From: Hyalella azteca
Taxonomy: Eukaryota; Arthropoda; Malacostraca; Amphipoda; Hyalellidae
Direction of reading: 5' to 3'
Assembly: GCF_000764305.2 (NCBI RefSeq)
Contig: NW_025947105.1
Coordinates: 1 to 64,000 of the forward strand
Length of the DNA: 64,000 nt
The notes beneath the pieces are model-generated. The model searched no databases, was not told the origin of the DNA, and saw nothing but the letters and a program-made list of their open reading frames with translations. Shown here piece after piece: positions 38,279 through 49,748 of this stretch (its first letter is position 1; every line of letters starts with the position of its first letter). Position numbers and translations under genes: made by a program.

Positions 38279-38325
38279 CTGCCTTTTGATCTACCAACGT
38301 CATCTAAGAATTGTTCAACTCCTTG
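38279..38325. repeat. Solo end of the foldback element at 19.1 kb
   Basis: The string ccttttgatctaccaacgtc followed by atctaagaattgttcaact matches, with few changes, the inverted-repeat arm at 19,100-19,145 and 19,720-19,750. Confidence 0.7.
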
Positions 38326-38363
38326 AAAATTCAAATGCACTCTCTGGTCATAAATTGTACGCA

Positions 38364-38367
38364 TATA

Positions 38368-38398
<31 letters not shown>
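38364..38398. repeat. (TA)n microsatellite
   Basis: An alternating TA run is interrupted by tatatgtata, about 240 bp upstream of the gene A start codon. Confidence 0.95.
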
Positions 38399-38560
38399 TT
38401 CGAGAGAAGACCATTGTGGATACATTTGTTAAGAACACCAACACTTCCTTCTGTAGAATTATTTATTTTTGCATGTACATTGCTTTTGCAACTCTCTATG
38501 AAGTGTTTTACAAGGCAGATAGGTTAAGAGATTATAATTAATTTAGTTTCCTCTTTTCAG

Positions 38561-39597
38561 ATATTTTATTTGTTGTTGTTCTTGCTTTTAACCATTATAA
38601 AGTGATTAGCCTCAATTTTTAAACTGAATCATGAAAGACTCCTCTGGCGCCCCAGTGATGCATTCTGAACAGACTTTGGATGTATTTTGTGCAAATCAAA
38701 TTAGCTCATCCTCTGCTAATATTTCATCAAAGAATCATGTAAATAAACGAAAATTGCCATCAAGGAAGAAGCCTGATGATGGTCATGATTACTTTTCCAT
38801 GTATATTAATTTAAAGCCGAGGATGTCGCTCTTTGAACAATTTAATCCCATTTTGCCGAGTGAAATGTTTAAAAACAGCCCTGTGAAAAATCCGGTCAAC
38901 GACTTTTGTGGATTTCCTTCATCTGTGGAATCTGGAAGTAAGATTGCTAAGTTGAGAAAAGCAATATTCAATGAACATGAACTCGATGACTTGTGTCCCA
39001 CTAAGCCTTCTCATAACTGTTCAACTGTGGCAAGATGTAAAACTAAAGAGTCCCAAATCCAAGCTGCCCAGTCTTATCAACTTGTCAAGCAGAAATATCA
39101 CTACTATGAAAATATATATGACAGTGACTTACTATCTTCTGATGACGATATGCCTCCTCTTAAGAAACGCACTCCAGTAGATATTAATAAAGCACTTGAA
39201 GGAGTAATTTCGTCATTTGACGACTTTCTTCCAAGTGAAATGAAAAATGATACAAAGAAAACAACTAAATACGTTGTGTCGCAAATATCTGTACAGTGCG
39301 ATAGTGACTATGACAAATATTATACTGATAAATCACCCGAAATTTTTAAGCAATATCCTATTGTTTTCAAGAGTGTTATTCCCAAAAAGATAGCAGCTTC
39401 TGCTCCTAAAAAAAGGAAGAAAATCACGAAAGACAAGAAGCACCAAAATAAAATGCATAAACTGCATAACAGAACTCTTCAAAATAATGACCTGCGGAAA
39501 ATAATGCTGAAGCAAGAAGCAAAGGAATCTTTACTGAAAGCTAAGCTTCACGACCAAGCCAAAGGAACATCAAAAGTAAGAAGAAGGTCATTAATGG
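38561..39597 (+). CDS. Gene A exon 1 (5' UTR end and start of an uncharacterised protein)
   Basis: Coding starts at ATG 38,631. An in-frame TGA lies two codons upstream, so this is the first possible start. A good acceptor (tttcctcttttcag) ends at 38,560, making a 5' leader exon upstream likely. The 322 complete codons plus one base end at ATGG|GTGAGT. The peptide is hydrophilic, with basic clusters (KKRKKITKDKKHQNK, VRRR) that could be nuclear localisation signals, acidic DSDLLSSDDD, and a FCGFPSS motif. I recognise no domain. Read-through past 39,597 gives a low-complexity tail and is intron. Confidence is high that it codes, low for any function. Confidence 0.88.
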
Positions 39598-40880
39598 GTG
39601 AGTTCTACTCTAGTTTAATTGGGACATTCAATTCCAATTGGTCTCAACTTTCCCACCATCATGTCTAATTTTTCTTAACTTTATTAAACCAGCACTAGAC
39701 TAGGATCAAATTAATCTTCCCAATATTTCAGGCTTCTAGCTGCAATTGTTGTTGATCTAGATTCTAGACCCTCTTGTCTGTAGGTTTGTCAGTTTTCATG
39801 TGTGCAACATGGAACAAAATGCCATTTTTAGGTTCTCATCACCACAAATAATTCAAAAGTATGACTAGTATGACAAAACCCTGTATAGTTTTGTGTGCAG
39901 ATTTCAACCAAATTAACTCTATCATTACTGATGAAAATTTCAGTCATAGATCAGAGTGTCTCAAAATTTGTCATTTGTGACAAATTTGACCAATATTCAG
40001 ACTGCAATGATTTCCTTGCTGATAATGATAAGGACTTGAACTCGTAACTAAGCTTTATGGTTGTGCTGGACAAAATACAGCTAGATTTGCAGCTACCCAG
40101 GCTTTGTAGACGCCCTGAAGGACATGTACAAATTTAGTATGTCAGCATGTATGGAGAAATTGACAAAATTTCAAAACAAATAACTACAAAACTGTTGGCC
40201 TGAATTTAATTGTGAATAAAAATTTGTGAGGTATTTTTTAAACAGACTTTTTTTATGTAATGTGACCCCATAAATTGCATTTTGTTTGATGTTGCACGTA
40301 TGGCGACTTACTACCCTTTAGACAAGGGGTTTCGATCAGCAACTACCGGGTATTGCAGCTAGAGGCCTGAAATCTTGGAGAAGTTTATTTAATACATGTC
40401 TGATGCTGCATTTAAAATTTTGAGAAAATCGAAGACCATGATGACGACATTTTTTTCTTTTTAGACCACTTGATGTTGATTAGCAAAATACTAAAAAATA
40501 TAGATTTGTAGTTACGAAAATCCAATTTTGAAATCCAGCAAAAATTTGAAGCTAGTTAAGTTTGTTTGCATCGTGCACTAGTGGAAGTGACCCTGTTGTT
40601 ACTAGTTGAGTGGACCTATACATGTATAGATGTACTTCAGCATTTGTGTGAACTTTTATACTTAATTTTTTAATTAATTATATTTCATCATTTATGCAAC
40701 CTCCTGCATTCAGATATCAAAAAATTGAATTGAATTTTTTGTCAAATTTCAGCTAATTTGGGGTTCTGCATGGCCACACATGCCTTAGACTGTCTGTGTG
40801 TGGACGACGCTTTTAAATTAAGATTTTTTCTATTCTGTTGATATCTTCCCTGACCCGATCAAATTATCATTTGTGTGCAG

Positions 40881-41129
40881 CTGTCCCGCGCTTGGTGCTT
40901 AAGAAGCTGAGCTCCAGTGATATGAATTCTGCCTTCGCAGAAGCGATGTCATTAAGTGTAAAGTGTTCGGCTGAACTTTACCTTCAACTTCTCGCCCTCG
41001 AGACAGCTGCTTGGGACCGTACTAAGCAATTTAGTTCAACATATTGTTCCGCCTCATCTTCAATTGCTAGCCAAGATTCAGGTGCGACTTCTCCTTTAAA
41101 TGACAATCCATTCTGCAATGAACGTACAG
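40881..41129 (+). CDS. Gene A exon 2
   Basis: The acceptor ttgtgtgcag precedes 40,881, and the donor follows ACAG at 41,129 (gtgatg). The split codon G|CT from exon 1 restores the frame (Ala). The exon encodes VPRLVLKKLSSSDMNSAF, AEAMSLSVKCSAELYLQLL, ALETAAWDRTKQF, the only clearly amphipathic, probably helical part of the protein. A Ser-rich segment follows. Length 249 nt, phase 1 in and out. I recognise no family. Confidence 0.85.
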
Positions 41130-41403
41130 GTGATGCGTCTCTATTCATTGTGACAGCGTTTTTCTGAATAATCCCTATCTTGTCAAATGGACATGAATAA
41201 GATTCCAATAGTTTTAAGTGGATTATATAATTAGTTTGAAGATGATGAATATTCCTTTTGGTTTAGGATGTTGGAATAAAATAAGTGTTGAATTTCACCT
41301 AGTAATTGGCTAAATTTGCAACAAAAAGCCTTCTTTATGACTCATTATTTAATTATTATTTTTCTTGTAAGATTGACTTGAATGTACCTCTATTTATTTT
41401 CAG

Positions 41404-42546
41404 TTGTGTGCGCTAGTGATAATACACACCAGATGGCGCCTCCTTTTGACCAACTGACGCAAGGAGAGGTCGCCTCAGAGTCGATAGTTGTAGCGTCTAC
41501 GAGTGCAAGCAATGAGCCATCCTCATCTAATATGCATCTCACGTTCAATGAGGTGTCCTGTCGTCTTGAGGATCCATTGATAATCGACTCAAATAATCCC
41601 ATCGTTATTGATATTGAGTCATCCTCATCAGATATGAGATCTGAATACGAAGACTCGTCAATTGGTTCACACGATGCTCTGGGCACTGAAAAACTGCTGA
41701 CCAAACCAAAACCACTGAATTACGATCCCGTCTTGTCATTATTAAATGAACCAAGAAGCTCGAAAATGTCGCCTTTCGATGTTGTCATCGCGAATTCTAC
41801 GATTTCTCCTATCGACTTGGAATGCAAATCAAAATCATCTACTGAGACGCTATTACCACCATCAGAACGCAGGAATCCGCCAACTGTGCCTTTGAGAGAA
41901 ATTTTGGGTTCTCGTTCAGCAGAGAAGTTAGATTCCATTACTGAAGTGACAACTTGGTCTGAGGCGCCAAAACTGTCGGGGGATCATGCAGCAAGCAATG
42001 TGAAATCTCCCAATGACTCAGGCTCATCATCGGCAGGAAATTATAATTTTCTTTCAACGGAGGATACTCAACTATCGTCTAAACTGACATTGAAAATTAT
42101 GAAAACCTCTGTTTTAGAACTCTCTTGTCATGCCATGGTTTCCAAAAGGGAAGAAACAGAATCGAAGGCCTTCAATGATTCTAAACCCCTAACGAAGTCC
42201 AAAATGTCATTTGCAGAAATTTCCAAAGGTCCATCAATGACCAACAAATCAAGTGAAAAATCAGACTCTGCACTGGAACACTCTTCAGAAAATAACGCGT
42301 TTCTTTCAGAAAAAGGAATGAAAATATTTTCTTCCTTTCCACGGGCGGAAAATTCCCCTGAATCACAACGGTCGAATGCCACCTTAACAACACCAGCCAC
42401 CACTACTTCACTGACGAGTGACGCAGTTCAGTGTGCCAACACTACTTCAGTGCTGACGTCCAAGTCACCGCTGCTAGAGCCTCTGGACCCTAAAATATTA
42501 TGTGCCACTGCAAAATTAAGTCGAGAATTTCCTTCCCAAACGGCAA
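41404..42546 (+). CDS. Gene A exon 3
   Basis: The acceptor ctatttattttcag ends at 41,403, and the donor GCAA|GTAAGT follows 42,546. Phase 1 in and out agrees with both neighbours. The 381-codon stretch is Ser/Thr/Glu-rich and predicted disordered, with IVIDIESSSSD resembling a SUMO-interaction motif (hydrophobic VIDI core followed by acidic/Ser residues). Several minus-strand open frames overlap it. They are shadows, since only the plus strand has matching splice sites. Confidence 0.88.
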
Positions 42547-42917
42547 GTAAGTTTGATTCACGATTCGCGCGATATATATAGCCAAAAAAATCACTGATGA
42601 ATTTTCGTACGATTCACTTATTCAGATTGCTTGTTTTGACAGTCATATTTTAAGGGTGAATTTAAGTTCAATCATTCAACTGGCCGTTTTTAAGCAAATT
42701 TTAATTGCGGCATTTCTCTGAAGGAGCTGTTACATGTTGAATAATTTTTCCAAATTCGTTTCACGAGACAAATTTTAACTTCGAAATTTTACTCCTTGGC
42801 TTGAGTTGATGCAGAATAGATTAGTATTTTTGCTTTCGTGATTATTCCAACTTTGAATTGAAGCATATATAACTGGTAATTTATGATGATCTTACAAGAT
42901 GACCACGTCCTTTACAG

Positions 42918-43075
42918 GCTCTCACGAGGCATCATATACACCCGACTGCTACACAGCTTCAGAATCCTGCGATGACTCACTTATCGACCTGGAATCCTGC
43001 AATGACCCACTTATCGACCAGGAATCCTCTAAAGATCAGCGTTCACCACCAGAGTCCTGCAGTGACCCGTTAGTG
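42918..43075 (+). CDS. Gene A exon 4 (ESC-D repeat exon)
   Basis: The acceptor tcctttacag ends at 42,917, and the donor GTG|GTAAGT follows 43,075. It completes codon A|GC from exon 3 and leaves phase 0. The 52 codons contain four imperfect repeats of a roughly 10-residue unit: ESCDDSLIDL, ESCNDPLIDQ, ESSKDQRSPP, ESCSDPLV. This is an internal amplification inside one exon. Confidence 0.85.
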
Positions 43076-43217
43076 GTAAGTCGCTCATGTGCTTATTCCT
43101 TATATTCAGTGTAAAAATTTACTCATCACAACTGTCCGTGTATCAAAAATACACCGAGTTTTTAAAACATTTTCACTTGGAGCAATTTTGGTTTCATATA
43201 TTTTTCCTTTATTACAG

Positions 43218-43994
43218 AACTCAAGCTGCTGCACGTTATCCTTATCTGATTCACCAAGTTTGGGCATAAGTACATCAATGGACAAGGAGCCACAACTTGC
43301 TGAGTCCTCAACGATTTCTTCCCAGAATCAAGGGAAATCTTCGGATAAACCTAATTCATTGAACTCAAGCATCTTGACTCCTATCGCTTCTCTCATACTG
43401 CCTTCATCTGTGGTAAAGTCAAGTCTGCCGCCTGGCGCATCATCAATACCATCAGTTCACACTTATACAAACGTTAGTCCTGTGCTTACAAACGTTCTTG
43501 TGCCATTCTCATCTACTAAAGCGCAAGTTTCGCTCCCTAGAACAACCTGCCCAGTGAGAAGTTCTTTGCAGAGTCCAAACTCAGCCACCCTCTTCTCTGG
43601 CTGCGACGAAATCAACGTCCCCGAAGAAATAACATTAGATTCAAATGACGAAGACGATGAAGCTCAAATAATCTCGGAGCTCATTGTCAGGCCAAGAGCT
43701 CCTAGGGCTTACCGATTGACCCTGCTTGTGCCTCAGACTCTCGGCAAAAAGTCAATGGCTGATGTAGCTAGAAGCTTCTCAATTTTCGATAAGTCATCCT
43801 GCAATAGAAGCAAACTGACCTTGAATAATATACTTAAAAATTGTGACAAAAACGGTAGGATTTTTCTGAAACGCAGAGAAAGAGACCCTTTGACTATGGA
43901 TAATGAAATCCAATTGATAGACTATGATTCGACCGTTAATAACTGTCATGAAGAGCAACGGAACTGCTTCAACTCTTCACAAATAAGCAGATGA
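43218..43994 (+). CDS. Gene A exon 5, terminal
   Basis: The acceptor tttcctttattacag ends at 43,217, phase 0. The exon encodes 258 residues and a TGA at 43,992. A Ser/Pro-rich part is followed by acidic EEITLDSNDEDDEAQI and then an ordered-looking basic C-terminal block (RPRAPRAYRLTLLVPQTLGK, SMADVARSFSIFDK, LTLNNILKNCDKNGRIFLKR). That block is the best candidate for a conserved functional domain, but I cannot name it. Across five exons the coding sum is 3,294 nt, i.e. 1,097 codons plus stop, without a frame break, which strongly supports the model. Confidence 0.88.
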   Translation, partial: NSSCCTLSLSDSPSLGISTSMDKEPQLAESSTISSQNQGKSSDKPNSLNSSILTPIASLILPSSVVKSSLPPGASSIPSVHTYTNVSPVLTNVLVPFSSTKAQVSLPRTTCPVRSSLQSPNSATLFSGCDEINVPEEITLDSNDEDDEAQIISELIVRPRAPRAYRLTLLVPQTLGKKSMADVARSFSIFDKSSCNRSKLTLNNILKNCDKNGRIFLKRRERDPLTMDNEIQLIDYDSTVNNCHEEQRNCFNSSQISR

Positions 43995-44452
43995 AAATAC
44001 ATTGTGATTTCAGACGACTACCACTCATCAGTGCGCTTTTTAGAAACAAACCGATCCCTTCTATACTATGCTGAACTTAGATGTGCCACACATTGCTTCT
44101 AAATGGAGTAAGGACTACAAGGCCGAGGGCGCACGTGTACGAATAATTGTTGATGTAAATTACACTTGAATGTTACAAAGACGAAAGGTCAAGCTGTGTA
44201 CGTCATTGCAGAATTTGAAAACTTCTCTGTTTTAGAATGTATAGGCCACGATGTTCTACCCTTGTTGACAGCATGGCACTCGTCGGAAGACGTTAGTAAA
44301 TCATTCATTGACTACTTTTACGGTCCAAAAATCTGCTCCATTCATGTCCTGGGATCTATTTGGTATGGTACGAATGCAGTTCTGGTTTTATTTTTTTGAA
44401 GTTTTGAGCCTACTTCGAAGTTATTTTTTAATTTATAAGATTTGTGTTTAAA

Positions 44453-44458
44453 AATAAA
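44453..44458 (+). terminator. Candidate polyadenylation signal of gene A
   Basis: AATAAA lies 459 nt after the stop codon. A second AATAAA is at 44,651-44,656. Either could serve; no transcript evidence is available. Confidence 0.4.
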
Positions 44459-44659
44459 TAGTAATTTTTGTGAGATTATCCGGTCAGATAAAACTCGTGT
44501 TCAATAATGGTTCTTCAGGAGGGCACAGAGCTAAAACATTTTATTTGTAGATAATCAATGAAGGCATTTTTTATTATATTGAAGCATCTTTGAAGCTCGC
44601 TCAACTCGTGTGTATGTATATTGCAGGCAATTTCCATTCTTCAGGACTTAAATAAAACT

Positions 44660-45647
44660 TAGTATTGACAATGTGGCTTTTACTATTAGCGATCACTATT
44701 TTTCCGTGAGGCTCGAGCTGCAGCTACAACTTGGACTGAAGTTAGCCGATACACGAACTGCATGACATGGTCACTTAATGGACTTGACACTAAGGAAAAC
44801 AACATACACAGTTGTAAATACGTATATCATGTACAGAACGAAATGAGAGTTTGAAACTTAACTATGCCACTCATTGCGTTTTCAAACACGAACTCCACAG
44901 GCCAATTCGTTTGAGTTACTCTCATTAACCTCATAAATGTTGATATAGATAGCTTCGTAACTCAAACGTCTCTTGTGCGCGGTGCCATAACAATCTTTCT
45001 ATACTGGAAGCTTAATATTTATGCTTCGACTCTAGGCTTGTTCAAAGTTGTATTCTAACAATCGATTCCTCGCATTATTATCTATAACATTTGGGAAAGA
45101 ATATCAAGGTTCGTCGGTGAGGGCATGGAGGAAAGTGACTAAAATAATTACGGTTTGTATATAGTGAGACTAGGTACTACTAATCTGGTGAGGAAACACC
45201 GATACGCACACGACCAGTGTACTAGTACGTGAGACATGCAGTTTTAGTACGGAATTACACGTACTACTTGCCTAACACTGAAATAGCTAACAAGACTAAA
45301 CAATTCCTATTTAAAAGCTTGAAGTAATCATTAACTACGCTATCGGACATCTAGACGCAACCAATAGTATGGACTGAGAAGCGATCATCTGTACAATACC
45401 AATATAGTGCTACGTTAATTTCTTCACATTGATAACACTTCTCGATGCCACTACAACTTCACTTGTGCCACTCGTTGTCTTCACGACGCCGAGACTTCTT
45501 CTACGCCACTGCCACTCTGCATGGCGCCTTCAACTCCTCCACGAGTCTGGCAGCACTTCGGTTCAGTGGGATCTAGCGAAATGGCTTCATCATCATCAGT
45601 CTGTCCGTCGTCTGGCTCAGTGCTTGCGCCCCCACATATCCCCTGTT
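44660..45647. other. Intergenic stretch between convergent genes
   Basis: An open frame at about 45,429-45,659 has no family resemblance and borders repeat R5. I see no supported exon. Confidence 0.35.
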
Positions 45648-45790
45648 AAAAAAATATAACTCAGTACTCACTGTAGTGAGTAACAGAGAGCGCATTTTCT
45701 CGTCGACGAAAACCTGAAGTCAAGGACGGACAGACAGACGGACGGACATGACGAGCACAATATCGCCTTTTTTTCCATAAATGAGAAAAT
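45648..45790 (+). repeat. Dispersed repeat R5, copy 2
   Basis: This copy contains aaatataactcagtactcac, gagcgcattttctcgtcgac and gacatgacgagcacaatatc, each matching the left arm of the palindrome at 58,277-58,420. It runs directly into the 422-bp tandem duplication. Confidence 0.85.
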
Positions 45791-46613
45791 GCGCTAAAAA
45801 CATCCGTTTTAAACTGACAATTTGTAAGTGATATGTGTTACTGGGGAAAAATTTCATCGTGAGCTTTAAAATTGAACTGGATTTAGTCGAATGACACTTA
45901 AATAACATGAACATTGAAAATGAAATTTTGGCTAAATCCATGAAAAAAAATGTGTAACTATTTTTCCATTTTTACTTCCTAAAAACTGCGGTATATGACA
46001 AACTATATGCCAAACATTATTGAATGCTACAATCTACAGACAATCGACAAAGCAATGCAGGGATCGATCCCTTGTATGTACAAAGGGTTGCACCCGCAAC
46101 GAGGTTGCTTCACTGTGCAAGCAAAGGCGTCGCAAGGCCGCGCCATGTTTTACCACAGTTTGATGTTGAACGTCGGGAAAATAAATGAAATTTTTTCCAT
46201 AAATGAGAAAATGCGCTAAAAACATCCGTTTTAAACTGACAATTTGTAAGTGATATGTGTTACTGGGGAAAAATTCTTCGCGAGCTTTGAAATTGAACTG
46301 GATTGAGTCGAATGACACTTAAATAACATGAACATTGAAAATGAAATTTTGGCTAAATCCATGAAAAAAAATGTGTAACTATTTTTCCATTTTTACTTCC
46401 TAAAAACTGCGGTATATGACAAACTATATGCCAAACATTATTGAATGCTACAATCTACAGACAATCGACAAAGCAATGCAGGGATCGATCCCTTGTATGT
46501 ACAAAGTGTTGCACCCGCAACGAGGTTGCTTCACTGTGCAAGCAAAGGCGTCGCAAGGCCGCGCCATGTTTTACCACAGTTTGATGTTGAACGTCGGGAA
46601 AATACATGAAAAT
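45771..46613. repeat. 422-bp tandem duplication
   Basis: From ttttccataaatgagaaaat the sequence repeats once with a 422-bp period (ccat at 45,775 and 46,197). The units are nearly identical, ending gtcgggaaaata(a/c)atgaaa. The second unit runs into an (AT)n tract at 46,612-46,630. The matching short frames in the two units are a by-product. Confidence 0.92.
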
Positions 46614-47070
46614 ATATATATATATATACATCTCATCTGTCGAGATAAAGCAATTATTTTCAAGACGAGCTTTGTATTAGCTGATCTGATACGAACCTTC
46701 CGACTTCATCAAGTACTGTGGCCAACACTGGTAAACTTCGCTGAAAATGCTTTAATGTCAAATCTGTGATCGCTGAAATCGTTTTATCGCGCGGTGAGAT
46801 ACAACGTAAATGGATCACTAGCCTATAACTGTCTTCTTGATGCAACTGGCTAAATACTACCATTGAAGATACGTTACCACTGGAGGAATTTTAATGCTTA
46901 ATACTGATATTTGACCGGTTTCGTGCAAGCTTAGCCATTTTCTAAGTAGGAAAGTTCCGTTGATTTGTAACAAAGCGACGTTGAGAACGCATGGCAATCG
47001 AAACTTCAAGCTTTAACAATTACATTAGCAGGAACACTTGATTCGTTCGTTCATGTTATGGTCAAGCGTA

Positions 47071-47240
47071 GAACCAAACCAATGTGCTTATCGAAACATT
47101 TATAGTGTTACTGAATTTCTTATATTGAACCAAACCAATGAGCTCATCGAAACATTTATAGTGTTATTGAATTTCTTGTATTGAACCAAACCAATGAGCT
47201 TATCGAAACATTTATAGTGTTACTGAATTTCTTATATTGA
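47071..47240. repeat. 56-bp tandem repeat, three units
   Basis: The block gaaccaaaccaatg...tatt begins at 47,071, 47,127 and 47,183 with two to four differences per unit. It is non-coding. Confidence 0.92.
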
Positions 47241-47597
47241 TCGATTTCTTATATTGATGACTCTGATCTTATATTGATAAATGAGAGAGCCTTGCTGCTG
47301 TTCACCTCAGATTGAGCTTGAAGTGCCTTGGTCTGCTCAGGCGCTCCCTTCGTTCGCTGTTGAGTCTCCTGCTCGTCGCCAACACCCGGGGCAGCTGCCC
47401 ACAAAATCACGTTGATTAACATGAAAAAATTATGTTTAATGACAGATTTTCGAGAAAAAAATTAATGACGTCACGCTTTGCATTTTCAATTCTTCAGTTG
47501 AAAATGACAAAACGTTGAATCAACTTTGCTTATTTATGGTTTTATTTTCATTGAATTAGTATTTGTTAGTTCTTTACAGTTACGAGCTGATCTATTC

Positions 47598-47690
47598 AAT
47601 TTCGGATTAGATCAAATTAGAGGCATTCAATCTCGGGATTAGATCAAATTAGAGGCATTCAATCTCGGGATTAGATCAAATTCGTGCAAA
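47598..47690. repeat. About 33-bp tandem repeat, nearly three units
   Basis: The unit ggattagatcaaattagagg followed by cattcaatctcg repeats with very few changes. Confidence 0.88.
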
Positions 47691-48083
47691 GATGGAAATT
47701 ACCAACTTCGATGAAACAAATATATGGTCTCGCGATAGGTTACAATGATATTGTTAGTTACAAGCGGAAAATTTGTTAACGATGTGTGCGATACTTTGTA
47801 CTTAGTTAATAGTACTGGATTTGGGTTAGTTTTTCTTCATAAAAATGCAGTCAAGTTTTAACCGTTCATACTAACCGAGAAAAGTTTGCACGATCGATCG
47901 TCGAGATGCCATAGCGTTAACGAGTCGAGTTGAGCCCAATTGAAATCATGTCGAAACAAAGATAAATCAGAACATAAAAGATAGTTCTGTCAGCCTTGGT
48001 TAGATTATAATGGCGTTTCAACTATTCTTAATTAACCATTTGGTCTTCCGCCAATTTAAATCAAAATTATCACAGCTAAATAA

Positions 48084-48147
48084 AGGTTTCGAACCCTAAA
48101 CTTGCAGCTCCAATCAACGTGATCTTAATCGCTCGGCCGCCCCGAGC
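48084..48147 (-). mobile_element. tRNA-like SINE head
   Basis: The minus strand carries GGCGGCCGAGCGATTAAGAT (A-box-like) and, about 45 nt later, a perfect B box GGTTCGAAACC. The spacing fits a Ser/Leu-type tRNA. The acceptor and anticodon stems do not close, so this looks like a SINE promoter or tRNA pseudogene rather than a tRNA gene. Confidence 0.55.
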
Positions 48148-48375
48148 AAACGTAGTATGTAAATTTTTAAACCAGTTTTCAATAGATTAAATTTTCATAT
48201 TATTAACCCTATTCCTGTCTTCAACCGTTGATTTGGCATTAGAGCGTAAAAATTTGGTCGTAAACGTAGTATGTGATTTTTTAAACCCGTTTTCAATAGA
48301 TTATATTTTCATGTTTTCAACACTCTTCTTGTCTTCAACCATTGATTTAGCATTAGAGCGTAAAAATTTGGTAGT
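48148..48375. repeat. 114-bp tandem duplication covering the end of gene B
   Basis: The two units (48,148 and 48,262) are similar but diverged at about 15% of bases. The right unit contains the last 24 codons and stop of gene B. The left unit retains a parallel open frame (TTKFLRSNAKSTVEDRNRVN, then NMKI and stop). Since 114 is a multiple of three, the duplication is frame-neutral. Confidence 0.88.
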
Positions 48376-48468
48376 ATTGGCTTTCTTAAACGAACCTTTT
48401 TGGACGACTTCATATTCATGGATATCAGGGCTGGAGCCTTTGCTGGACACACCTCCGGATGACTGGTT
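48301..48468 (-). CDS. Gene B terminal exon
   Basis: On the minus strand the acceptor ctaaatactgcag precedes AAC at 48,468, phase 0. This matches the phase 0 donor CCA|GTAAGA at 49,749. The exon encodes 55 residues (NQSSGGVSSKGSSPDIHEYE, VVQKGSFKKAN, TTKFLRSNAK...) and ends TAA at 48,303-48,301. It looks like genuine coding sequence with a YEVVQKG core followed by a basic tail. The 3' half is duplicated just downstream. An internal weak donor (AAAAAG|GTTCGT) is an alternative end. I recognise no family. Confidence 0.65.
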   Translation of the reverse strand, partial: NQSSGGVSSKGSSPDIHEYEVVQKGSFKKANTTKFLRSNAKSMVEDKKSVENMKI

Positions 48469-48481
48469 CTGCAGTATTTAG

Positions 48482-49748
48482 AAATAATTAGTCAAGTTTT
48501 TTTTACATATTTCTCAACGTTTATGCACATATCATATACACAAAATTAAAAAATTCGTTTGGAAATTAATATTCACCAAGAACATTTTGTTGAAATTAAT
48601 TATTGACATGGAAGATGCAAGCAAGTTAATAGGTGAAAATCAAGCAGTTATATCCATTACAAAGTGTAAACTCCAGAGCGACTCCATAAGCAATGAATTC
48701 TTCAAATCACTGAAAACAAATGTTTGGAAATGGTATATCGATTATATTTCAAGAACTTAGAATAAAATATATAGATTAGTTACGACTTTGAAAGTATGTG
48801 TACGATAAAAGGTGCCAACATTCCGTGCGCAATAAATTCATGTCCAGGTAATCAATAAATGTATCCATTTGCAGCCCAACAGTCGCATGCATGATATACG
48901 AGAATTATTGTGTAAATCGTCTATGAATAGCGCGGAAAGGAAGACATGTGATTAGAAGCACGGGTATATTGTTAAACAAATATACAAGCAAATGGGGTTT
49001 CATAAAAATAAATATTTAGTAGCTATTTAGAGCAGTGTAAAAAGAAAACGACTTCATTGAGATAGTGCGGCAATGAAAAGTAATGGTGGAATGGAAGGCT
49101 TCAAAACATATGGTATTAAAATTAGATTAGAAGCAGTCACAAAATAGGAACAAAATAACTTAATATTAGAATTTCACATAAATAAACGAGTGTTGAATAC
49201 ACAATCATATATTGCTTCATATTTAGAAAAAAATAACATTGCAAAAACACGGGAAAAATTGTTCCTGCCAATTACGTCTAATTGTTCGTGTCAATCGCCG
49301 TAACTATAAAATAAACGAGATGGTACCTATCATACGTAACAGTAAAATAATACCTATCATACTTAATGCACTTTTGCAATCAACCACTCAACCGGTCTAG
49401 AAGGCGGAGCAGCATTTCGGTAAACAATGGTGTGTGGCAATATTTTTCTGAAGGGAGATCTTTATTTGCATACAGAAAATAATGTTTCTGTAATCACTTC
49501 AAGAAAAATTATAAATACGAAAAAGAGTAATGTTCTCTCTTGGCTTCAGATTTACTATGCAATGCAAAGAAACTTCATGAAATTCATGGACTTGTATAAT
49601 GTTACTGTGAAGAATGCAACAGTTTGTTAAACCAAGGGAATTACGAAAAATACGACATTGACTTTTTAACACACTTGGATTATTAGCATTAATAGACTCC
49701 ACATTATGGGAAGTTAAGCATGAAGCAAAGAAGAAACATTTCTCTTAC
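48482..49748. other. Probable last intron of gene B
   Basis: This AT-rich, gene-free stretch lies between the GTAAGA donor at 49,748 and the acceptor at 48,469. The minus-strand open frame continuing to 49,704 past the donor is read-through. Confidence 0.5.

Noticed and set aside
38881..38940. Gene A as a Sororin/Dalmatian homologue because of a CGFPSS motif
   Set aside because: The cohesin-binding motif in those proteins is FGF in a specific context. One similar tripeptide in a Ser-rich protein is not evidence.
41390..42403. Long minus-strand frames opposite gene A exon 3
   Set aside because: No splice sites on that strand link them, whereas the plus strand gives a phase-consistent five-exon gene. 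They are shadows.
48084..48147. Functional tRNA gene (perfect B box)
   Set aside because: The A and B boxes are spaced correctly, but the acceptor and anticodon arms do not pair and a repeat follows directly. A SINE head or tRNA pseudogene fits better.
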